The notes under the pieces are model-generated. The model did no database searches, was not told where the DNA came from, and worked only from the letters and a program-made list of their open reading frames with translations. A stretch of 64,000 bases of DNA from Alistipes shahii WAL 8301 (GTDB taxonomy: Bacteria; Bacteroidota; Bacteroidia; Bacteroidales; Rikenellaceae), in assembly GCF_025145845.1 (NCBI RefSeq), contig NZ_CP102253.1:3720001-3784000 (forward strand), given 5' to 3'. Below are positions 52,715-60,108 of the stretch, piece after piece; position 1 is the first letter of the stretch; each line of letters begins with the position of its first letter. The position numbers and the translations under genes are program-made.

Positions 52715-54409
52715 ATGAAAAAAATCCGATTGATTCTTGCAGCGGCGGCCGCCCTCACATACGGCGCGGCGTCGGCCTGCACCAATTTCATCGTCACCCA
52801 AGGTGCCTCGACCGACGGTTCGGTGATGGTCACCTATGCGGCGGACTCCCACGCGCTCTACGGCGCACTGTACCACACCCCCGGCGGCAAACACAAGTCC
52901 GGGGCGATGCTGCCCGTCTACGAATGGGACACAGGCCGTTACCTGACGGACATCCCGCAGGTCCGCGAAACCTGGTCGACCATCGGCAACATGAACGAAC
53001 ATTCGCTCATCATCGGCGAGACGACCTACGGAGGCCGCCCCGAACTGGAGGACTCGACGGGCCGCATGGACTACGGGTCGCTGATCTACATCACCTTGCA
53101 GCGTGCCAAAACCGCACGTGAGGCCATCAGCGTGATCGCCGAGCTGGCCGACACCTACGGCTACGCGTCGAGCGGCGAGTCGTTCTCGATCGCCGACCCC
53201 GACGAGGCGTGGATCATGGAGCTGATCGGCAAGGGTTTCAAGGACGACGGCAAGGGCGGCAACGCCCGCAAAGGCATCGTCTGGGTGGCCCGCCGCATTC
53301 CCGACGGCTACGTCTCGGCCCACGCCAACCAGGCCCGCATCACCACCTTCCCGAAGGACGATCCCGAGAACTGCCTCTACTCCCCGGACGTGATCTCGTT
53401 CGCCCGTGAAATGGGTTACTACAACGGCCCGGACGCCGATTTCAGCTTCTCGGACGCCTACGCGCCGCTCGACTTCGGCGGCATGCGCGCCTGCGAAGCC
53501 CGCGTGTGGGCCTTCTTCCGCACCGTGGCCGACGACATGGACCGATACACCGACTACGCGATGGGCCACAACAAGGACAACCGCATGCCGCTGTGGGTCA
53601 AGCCCCGCGCGAAGGTGTCGCCCAAGACGCTCTTCGACTGCATGCGCGACCACTACGAGGGGACCCCGATGGACATGACCGCGGATCTCGGCGCCGGAGG
53701 CCACAACTGCCCCTACCGCTGGCGTCCGATGGAATTCGAGGTCGACGGCGTGAAGTACGTCAACGAGCGCGCCACGGCCACCCAGCAGACCGGATTCTGG
53801 TTCGTGGCGCAGGCCCGGCCCGACGTGACGCGCGACATGGGCATCCTCTGGTTCGGCGTGGACGACGCGGCCACCTCGTGCCTGACGCCGATCTTCTGCT
53901 CGGCGCAGGAGGTCCCCGGGTGTTTCCGCGAGGACAACGGCTCGATGCTCGAATATTCGCCCACGTCGGCGTTCTGGCTCTTCAACCGCACGACCAATTT
54001 CGCCTACATGCGCTACGACATGATCTCCGCGGACATCCGCAAGGTCACGGACAAGTGGGAGAACGACATGCTCCGCAACGTGCAGGCGCTCAACGCCCGA
54101 GTCGGAAAAATGTCGCCCGAGGCACGCCGCAGCCACCTCACGCAGCTGAGCGTGGAGACGGCGCAGCAGCTGTTCGACCGCTGGCAGCGGCTCAACAACT
54201 ACCTGCTGGTGAAATACATGGACGGCAACGTCAAGAGCGAGCACGGCGACGTGCTGACGTTCCTCGACGGCGACGGCTCTGCGGCGCATTTCGTCGACAA
54301 CGGCAACGGGAAACAGATTCCCGGCAAGATCCAGTTCCCGGGCTACAACGAGAAATGGAAGCGCGCCGTGGCCAAAGACAATGGTGAAATACTAAAAGTA
54401 GTGAAATGA
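52715..54409 (+). CDS. C69-family dipeptidase, exported
   Basis: 564 residues. A signal peptide (MKKIRLILAAAAALTYGAASA) ends directly before Cys22, which becomes the N-terminal nucleophile of an Ntn-type hydrolase: CTNFIVTQGASTDGSVMVTY. Further family blocks are NEHSLIIGETTYGGRPEL, YGYASSGESFSIADPDEAW and VWVARRIPDGYVSAHANQARI (seen RRIPDGYVSAHANQARI). Family C69 (U34) cuts dipeptides; here it is likely periplasmic and supplies amino acids from peptides. It overlaps lpdA by four bases. Confidence 0.92.
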   Translation: MKKIRLILAAAAALTYGAASACTNFIVTQGASTDGSVMVTYAADSHALYGALYHTPGGKHKSGAMLPVYEWDTGRYLTDIPQVRETWSTIGNMNEHSLIIGETTYGGRPELEDSTGRMDYGSLIYITLQRAKTAREAISVIAELADTYGYASSGESFSIADPDEAWIMELIGKGFKDDGKGGNARKGIVWVARRIPDGYVSAHANQARITTFPKDDPENCLYSPDVISFAREMGYYNGPDADFSFSDAYAPLDFGGMRACEARVWAFFRTVADDMDRYTDYAMGHNKDNRMPLWVKPRAKVSPKTLFDCMRDHYEGTPMDMTADLGAGGHNCPYRWRPMEFEVDGVKYVNERATATQQTGFWFVAQARPDVTRDMGILWFGVDDAATSCLTPIFCSAQEVPGCFREDNGSMLEYSPTSAFWLFNRTTNFAYMRYDMISADIRKVTDKWENDMLRNVQALNARVGKMSPEARRSHLTQLSVETAQQLFDRWQRLNNYLLVKYMDGNVKSEHGDVLTFLDGDGSAAHFVDNGNGKQIPGKIQFPGYNEKWKRAVAKDNGEILKVVK

Positions 54410-55785
54410 TGCGGTACGACATCATCATCGTGGGCAGCGGCCCCGGAGGCTATGTGGCGGCGATCCGCGCCGCGCAGTTAGGGAAAAAGACGGCGCTCGT
54501 GGAGCGCGCCGAACCGGGAGGCGTCTGCCTCAACTGGGGCTGCATCCCGACCAAGGCGCTGCTCAAGAGCGCGCAGGTCTACGGATACTGCAAAAACGCG
54601 GAGCATTACGGACTGGAACTTGCAGGGGAGGTGCGCCCCAACCTCGAAGCCATCGTGGCGCGTTCGCGCAGCGTGGCCGAAACCATGTCGAAGGGCGTGC
54701 GGTTCCTGCTGAACAAGAACAAGATCGACCTGATCCCCGGATTCGGGCGGCTCACGGCCCCGGGGCGCATAGACGTCGACGGGGCGGAGTACGAGGCCGA
54801 CCACATCGTCCTCGCCACGGGAGCCAGGCCGCGCGAAATGGCCTTCATGCCCATCGACGGCGAGCATGTGATCTCGTCGCGGCAGGCGCTGACGCTCACG
54901 CGCCTGCCCGAATCAATGATCGTCGTAGGTTCGGGAGCCATCGGCAGCGAGTTCGCGTGGTTCTACGCCGCGCTGGGCGTGCGGGTCACCATCGTCGAAT
55001 ACATGCCCCGCATGATGCCGCTCGAAGACGAGGAGGTGTCGAAGACCATGGAGCGCGCATTCCGCAAACTGCGCGCGACGGTGCTCACTTCGACCACGGT
55101 GAAAGCAGTGAAGGTCAACGCCGAAGGGCTTTGCGAAGTGGAGATCGAGGGCAAAAAAGGCGCGGAGACCCTGACGGCCGATGTCGTGCTGTCGGCCGTG
55201 GGCATCCAATCCAACATCGAAGGCATCGGCCTCGAAGAGCTGGGCGTCGCCGTCGAACGCGACAAGGTCGTCGTGGACGAATTCTACCGCACCAACGTTC
55301 CGGGCGTCTACGCCATCGGCGACATCGTGCCGGGTCCGGCGCTGGCGCACGTGGCTTCGGCCGAGGCCGTCTGCTGCGTGGAGTCCATCTGCGGACTCGC
55401 CCCCGCGCCGGTGGACTACACGACCATTCCGTCGTGCATCTTCACCCAGCCCGAAGTGGCGTCGGTCGGCATGACCGAACAGCAGGCGCAGGAGCGCGGC
55501 ATCGCCTATAAAGCCGGCCGCTTCCCCTTCACCGCATCGGGCAAGGCCACGGCGGCGGGCGACCGCGACGGATTCGTCAAACTGCTCTTCGACGAAGAGG
55601 ACCGCCTGCTGGGAGCGCACATGGTCGGGGCGTCGGTGACCGAGATGCTGGCCGAGCCGACGCTGGCGCGCACGCTGGGCGTCACGGCCCACCGGATCGC
55701 CCGCACGATCCACGCCCATCCGACGATGAACGAAGGCGTCATGGAAGCCGCCGAAGCGGCCCTGGGCGCGGCGATCCACCTGTAA
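54406..55785 (+). CDS. lpdA: Dihydrolipoyl dehydrogenase
   Basis: 459 residues, FAD-disulfide oxidoreductase that reoxidises lipoyl groups of 2-oxoacid dehydrogenases or the glycine cleavage system. FAD motif IIVGSGPGGYVAAIRAAQLG, redox-active disulfide VCLNWGCIPTKALLKS, NAD motif IVVGSGAIGSEFAWFY, second FAD contact GVYAIGDIV, and the catalytic His-Glu in HAHPTMNEGVMEAAE. It is translationally coupled to the peptidase (ATGA overlap); no E2 or lipoyl protein gene is adjacent. Confidence 0.95.
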   Translation: MMRYDIIIVGSGPGGYVAAIRAAQLGKKTALVERAEPGGVCLNWGCIPTKALLKSAQVYGYCKNAEHYGLELAGEVRPNLEAIVARSRSVAETMSKGVRFLLNKNKIDLIPGFGRLTAPGRIDVDGAEYEADHIVLATGARPREMAFMPIDGEHVISSRQALTLTRLPESMIVVGSGAIGSEFAWFYAALGVRVTIVEYMPRMMPLEDEEVSKTMERAFRKLRATVLTSTTVKAVKVNAEGLCEVEIEGKKGAETLTADVVLSAVGIQSNIEGIGLEELGVAVERDKVVVDEFYRTNVPGVYAIGDIVPGPALAHVASAEAVCCVESICGLAPAPVDYTTIPSCIFTQPEVASVGMTEQQAQERGIAYKAGRFPFTASGKATAAGDRDGFVKLLFDEEDRLLGAHMVGASVTEMLAEPTLARTLGVTAHRIARTIHAHPTMNEGVMEAAEAALGAAIHL

Positions 55786-56092
55786 AGGCCTCCGGCCATC
55801 CCCGGAAAAAACATGCGGCGGACCTTCATGGTTCGGTATTTGTAGGTAACGGAATATGCAGAAAAGAGTAAATGTCTTGTTTATAAGTATTTAATTCTCT
55901 TTTCCGCATGTGCCCGAAGCAATAAAATAGCAGAATCGGGCAGGTTTAACGGTGAGTTTCGTTACTTATCCGTTACCTGCCCGAAATGCTTTGATTTGCA
56001 TCAAAACATTCGTTTTCAGTTCGTTGCATCGAATTACCGCATACCAAATAACTTGACATTACGTTTAACCCATCCACAAAGTTCAAGTTATT
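55786..56092. other. Probable element end and integrase-binding region
   Basis: This AT-rich 307-base stretch joins chromosomal lpdA to the mobile-element integrase. It holds three inverted repeats: AGGTAACGGA (55844-55853) with TCCGTTACCT (55969-55978); ATGCAGAAAAGAG (55856-55868) with CTCTTTTCCGCAT (55897-55909, one mismatch); and CGGGCAGGT (55937-55945) with ACCTGCCCG (55975-55983). Such paired arms are expected for an attachment site or integrase arm sites. The exact att core was not identifiable. Confidence 0.55.
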
Positions 56093-57297
56093 ATGCAACG
56101 CAGCACTTTCAAAGTCCTTTTCTATGTGAAACGGCAGTCCGAAAAATCGGGTCAGGTTCCCGTCATGGGTCGTATCACGATCAACGGTACGATGTCGCAG
56201 TTCAGCTGCAAACTCACCGTCCGTTCTTCTCTCTGGGATGCCAAAGCGAACAAAGCCGCAGGCAGAAGCCTCGAATCGCAGCGCATCAACGAGAATCTGG
56301 AGAATATCAAGACCAATATCGGCAAGCAGTACCAGCGTCTCTGCGACCGGGATTCGTATGTTACGGCCGAAAAAGTCCGTAACGCCTTTCTGGGTATGGG
56401 GGACGACTGCCGCCTGCTGTTACAGACTTTCGACGAATACCTCGCAGGCTTTCTCAAACGTGTGGGCAAAGACCGCGCCTATTCGAGCTATGACAATTAC
56501 CGCAAACGCCGTAACCGCCTTGCCTCTTTCCTCGAATACGAATACCACGTCAAGGATATTGCGTTCAAAGAGCTGAAGCGGGAGTTCGTGGAAAAGTTCG
56601 TCGTCTACCTCTCCACGGTAAAGGGTCTTGCTTCCGGGACGATCCATTCTACACTCAAGAAGCTGAAGCTGATGACCTACACGGCGTATAAGAACGGCTG
56701 GATTGCCGTCGATCCTTTCGCCGGGTTCTATGTCAAAGCGGAATACGCTGAACGACGTTATCTATCCGCTTCGGAATTGCAGGCCGTCATGGATGTCAGG
56801 CTCCCCAACTACCGGACGGGCATCAACCGTGACGCCTTCGTCTTCTGCGCCTTTACGGGTTTGAGCCATGCGGACGTAGTGAAACTCACCCACGCGGACA
56901 TCCATACGGACGACAACGGAGAGCGGTGGATTATCGACAGACGCCAGAAGACGGGTACGCAATTCCGAGTCAAACTCCTTCCCGCCGCTGAAATGCTCTA
57001 CAAGCGTTATAAGGATACATATCGCACAAGCGAGAAGGTTTTTCCGCTTAAAGGCACTTATAAAACACTGAACATGCCGGATTGTCGTTCAATCCGACGA
57101 TCCACATGGCGCGGCATACCTTCGCTACGACGGTCACGCTTACGCAAGGCGTGCCTCTGGAAACGGTCTGCAAGATGCTGGGACATAAACGGATCACCAC
57201 GACCCAAATCTATGCCAAAATCACCAATGACAAGATCGGACAGGATATGGCGGCATTAAGCGAGAAACTCAGCAGCGTCTTCAAGGTCGCACAGTAA
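56093..57297 (+). pseudogene. Tyrosine recombinase (integrase), frameshifted
   Basis: The first frame (56093 to about 57075) holds the SAM-like core-binding domain (TFDEYLAGFLKRVGKDRAYSS) and the start of the catalytic domain (FCAFTGLSHADVVKLTHADI; Ser stands where the first catalytic Arg usually is, as in CTnDOT-type integrases). After YKTLNM the frame turns to nonsense, while SFNPTIHMARHTFATTVTL, MLGHKRITTTQIYAKI and the stop at 57297 continue in another frame. About nine residues that normally separate these blocks are absent, so a small out-of-frame deletion near 57075-57085 removed them and split off the catalytic HxxR and Tyr. The element is probably unable to excise by itself. Confidence 0.85.
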
Positions 57298-57394
57298 TGG
57301 CCTACGATCTTACAGCTAGTTCGATTTCCGATCTTGCTTCGTCAATGGCAGGGTAATTTTCGATGTAAGTTTTCCCACCGGCAGGGAATTAAAC

Positions 57395-57591
57395 GCCGGA
57401 GATGAAAATACGCAAGGCCATGCGAATCGCCCAAAGGGCGAGCCTTGCGTATTTCCATCTCCGGCATTTTGCTGGTCGCATGTAGATTTGCAGCGTGATG
57501 TAATCACAGGTAATTTCGATATGGAGTCGCAGTGAACCGGGGCTTGTCGTAAGCTTTGAGGCTTGGCGGTAGATTTGGACTGCGACTCCAT
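57395..57591 (+). ncRNA. Candidate bridge RNA of the IS110 element
   Basis: Upstream of the transposase gene lie three consecutive hairpins: a 24-bp stem with one mismatch (57395-57418 with 57442-57465) capped by CGCCC-AAA-GGGCG; GTGAT-GTA-ATCAC (57495-57507); and a perfect 13-bp stem ATGGAGTCGCAGT (57521-57533) with ACTGCGACTCCAT (57579-57591) closing a 45-base loop. IS110-group elements encode a bridge RNA in this segment whose internal loops guide target and donor choice. The position and the large loop suit it; the guide sequences were not matched because the ends are uncertain. Confidence 0.5.
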
Positions 57592-57677
57592 TAACCAGAG
57601 AGAATGGCTGTTTAGAATTGTAGGTTTGAAGACCTGGTACATGTGATAGCATACGACTCTCACAAAACTAACAAGTT

Positions 57678-58685
57678 ATGCACTATTTGTATTATGTGGG
57701 TCTGGATGTGTCGAAAGAGACTTTCGATGCGTCTTTGGTCGCCTTCGAGGATGCAAACGAGATGGCTCACCGCAAATTCGCCAACTCCCGAAAAGGGATC
57801 TGCTCGTGTCTGCACTGGGTTGAGAAGCGGCATGGTATTCTGCTCGACGATGTGATTTTCTGCGCCGAGGATATGGGGAGCTACATATCCGAGATGGCGG
57901 TTTGTGCTTCCGACAGGACGCTGAATTTCAATTTTTCACTGATCTCGCCGTTGGTAATCAAGTATTCGATGGGTATTGCCCGTGGCAAAACAGACAGAGT
58001 GGATGCCCGGCGTATCGCCGAGTATGCGATCACTCACTATCGGAAGATAGCCCTTTATCTGCCTGCAGAGAAGGAGCTGTGTCAGTTGCGCACATGGCTG
58101 ATCTTAAGGGCTCATCTGGCAAAACAACGTGTAGCGAAACTGGTGTTGCTCGAAAAATTAGACTACAAAGAGAAATTCGCGGATGTATCTATTCAACGTT
58201 CCATGCTCCAGGAGGAGATCGCGTATGCAGAAATTCATATGAAAACCATCGAACGGGAAATGAAGGAACTGATAGCCGCCGACAGCAACATTTGCCGGAA
58301 CTACAAGCTGCTGACCAGCATCAAAGGTGTAGGGCCGATCACGGCCATTGTGATGCTCTGTTCGACGCTTAATTTCACCAAAATCACAGACCACCGCAAG
58401 TTTGCCTGCTATTGCGGGCTGGCTCCGTTCGAACATAGCTCCGGCACAAGCGTTCGCGGGGGATGCCACACATCGAGCATGGCGAATCGAGACATTAAAG
58501 TACAACTGAACCGCAGTGCACTGATTGCCATCAGGTGTGATCCGCAACTAAAGGCATATTACGAACGCAAAGCGGCTGAAGGTAAACATAAATTCAGCGT
58601 CCTGAATGCTGTGAGGGCCAAAATCGCCGCCAGATGCTTTGCCGTCGTAAGGCGTGGAACACCATATGTAGCGTTGCAGATATAA
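57678..58685 (+). CDS. IS110-family transposase
   Basis: 335 residues. The N-terminal RuvC-like DEDD domain shows GLDVSKETFDA (first Asp), FCAEDMGSYI (Glu), and GKTDRVDARRIAEYA (last Asp pair). The C-terminal Tnp20 domain has SIKGVGPITAIVML, YCGLAPFEHSSGTSVRGG with the catalytic Ser, and LRKIA-like KIAARCFAVVRRGTPY. The frame is intact, so this copy may still be active. A GTG or upstream start is not needed; the ATG at 57678 fits the family. Confidence 0.93.
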   Translation: MHYLYYVGLDVSKETFDASLVAFEDANEMAHRKFANSRKGICSCLHWVEKRHGILLDDVIFCAEDMGSYISEMAVCASDRTLNFNFSLISPLVIKYSMGIARGKTDRVDARRIAEYAITHYRKIALYLPAEKELCQLRTWLILRAHLAKQRVAKLVLLEKLDYKEKFADVSIQRSMLQEEIAYAEIHMKTIEREMKELIAADSNICRNYKLLTSIKGVGPITAIVMLCSTLNFTKITDHRKFACYCGLAPFEHSSGTSVRGGCHTSSMANRDIKVQLNRSALIAIRCDPQLKAYYERKAAEGKHKFSVLNAVRAKIAARCFAVVRRGTPYVALQI

Positions 58686-58707
58686 TCCGGCATACATATC
58701 TGCCATT

Positions 58708-58891
58708 CGATAAGATTTTGAGATCATTCAAAATCTCAAAATCTTATTGTCGGAACAGTCCGTCTAATTGGGAGCCGAACCTACTCATAATTAATGTATT
58801 GTCATTTCCGTACTCCGCAAATTAACGATTCTGACTATGGGATGCAAGGCTATACAAGCGCTTCGCGGCCTTGCATCCCATAACCAGAATC
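58708..58891 (+). repeat. Hairpins of the IS110 right end
   Basis: Two strong dyads follow the transposase: ATAAGATTTTGAGAT (58710-58724) with ATCTCAAAATCTTAT (58733-58747), and a composite stem GATTCTG plus TATGGGATGCAAGGC (58827-58850) with GCCTTGCATCCCATA plus CAGAATC (58868-58891). The GCAAGGC/GCCTTGC core of the second also occurs in the left-side hairpin (57412-57418, 57442-57448). The region from 58892 to 59133 holds no gene I can recognise. Confidence 0.6.
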
Positions 58892-59133
58892 ATTTTGCTA
58901 AACGCTACGACAAAAAATGACAATTTCCGGGCATGAAACTTTTTGCAGCTTTTATTTGGTTTTATCTTAGAATTCTACCGTCGGAATAGGCGGCTTTCTG
59001 CGGCCCGGACGCTACCCTGCGGACTGCCCCTCCAATAGCCATAATCCACGACACGCACGTCATATACCCCAATAGGCATAACAACCGCTCCCGACGTTTC
59101 GTTCAGCTGTCCGTTATAATTCGCATTGTCTGT

Positions 59134-59685
59134 TCAAAACGGTCGTCTGTTGTTCTTCTTCTCGTGGAGATAATTCAGCTCACCGCTGTAAATGTCCATG
59201 ACAAATCGCAGCATATTGTCGACCAAGGCCGTAAGCCTTGTACTCTCATTCCCTAACAGGTGGAGTATTTCCGATACTTTGTGCTTGGTTCGGGTACTGA
59301 CATAGATCGCAGAGCGGTTGCGGCAATCCACCGGAGCGAAGAACGTGCGTTCAAAATCCGGTAGCGTGAGCTTTTTCCGACGGAAACCGGAATGTTCTTT
59401 TACGGTACTCGCAGTGGAGTCTATGCCTGTTTTCTCAGCAGTCGGTGCCGATGCTCCGGATACCGTTTCCGATGTGTTTTCCTCAAGAGCGTTCGTATCT
59501 TCCTCTTCCGGCTCGGGAATCCTGCGGACGACTTCCGAGTCCAAAGGGGCTTGTCCGGCGATCATCTGACGCATCAGTTCCTCGTCGACTTCGATACGGG
59601 GACGCTTAGCAGGATTGGGTGCGGGGTTGTCTTTTTCCTTTAATGAATCCATGGTGCAACGTTTTTGAGATTGATTGTCAGCCAT
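59134..59685 (-). CDS. DUF3408-family conjugation-region protein
   Basis: 183 residues. The N-terminal half is polar and Glu/Pro-rich, the C-terminal part has KLTLPDFERTFFAPVDCRNRSAIYV (seen LTLPDFERTFFAP) and YVSTRTKHKVSEILHLLGNESTRLTA, which is the conserved DUF3408 core of Bacteroides conjugative transposons (a ribbon-helix-helix-like DNA-binding segment by its shape). In those elements it lies with ParA and transfer genes, divergent from the mobilisation genes, exactly as here. Its partners are missing. Confidence 0.75.
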   Translation of the reverse strand: MADNQSQKRCTMDSLKEKDNPAPNPAKRPRIEVDEELMRQMIAGQAPLDSEVVRRIPEPEEEDTNALEENTSETVSGASAPTAEKTGIDSTASTVKEHSGFRRKKLTLPDFERTFFAPVDCRNRSAIYVSTRTKHKVSEILHLLGNESTRLTALVDNMLRFVMDIYSGELNYLHEKKNNRRPF

Positions 59686-60108
59686 ACGAGCATAGAGTAT
59701 GTATGTCTGGTTTATTGGGTTAAACCATTCAAAATACCGTTTTCTATTTCATGCAGTTTATATCGGGATAATGAACGCAATAAGAAAATCGACCTTTCAT
59801 GCTGCAAGATACAACTGGGTGAAATACCTCGGTTCCGATGTCCGCTCCAGACCGCTCCAGTCCGTACCGAGGGTTTGTTTTGGCGCCCGCATGGTTGTAA
59901 TATTGCAGAGGGAAACGACCCACCCTCGGAAGCCGTAGCGGAGGTTTGGCATAGATTTTTCGAAAATTTTTCCGCCGCGGATTTTTCGCCTCACTTGAGG
60001 CGAGCGAGCTGTACCTTCGTATGCCGAAAAAATTTTCGGCATACGAAAGGTGCTCGCTCTGCGAGGCCGGGTGGCGTTCCCGAGTCACGCCACCTTACAA
60101 CCTACGAT
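59686..60108. other. Intergenic region, candidate oriT
   Basis: The gap between the divergent DUF3408 and mobilisation genes carries nested inverted repeats. Large arms: GAGCGAGC (60002-60009) with GCTCGCTC (60052-60059) enclosing TTCGTATGCCGAAAA (60016-60030) with TTTTCGGCATACGAA (60033-60047, loop of two bases). Next to the gene, GGTGGCG with CGCCACC (about 60071-60094) precedes its start codon by 15 bases. oriT of this element class lies in just this position; a nic site was not assigned. Confidence 0.6.

Larger units (their letters stand above)
57298..58910 (+). mobile_element. IS110-family insertion sequence, ends approximate
   Basis: A DEDD-type transposase gene is flanked by a 380-base left and a 220-base right noncoding segment, both rich in hairpins. 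IS110 elements lack terminal inverted repeats and target duplications, so the borders cannot be read exactly. The left segment abuts the stop of the integrase pseudogene. The element lies inside the decayed conjugative element. Confidence 0.7.

Noticed and set aside
57316..57663. A minus-strand open frame in the IS110 left segment
   Set aside because: It covers the hairpins of the candidate bridge RNA and shows no protein similarity.
59665..60108. An upstream extension of the relaxosome gene frame
   Set aside because: It crosses the oriT-like inverted repeats and contains no family motif; the ATG at 60109 starts the ribbon-helix-helix region.
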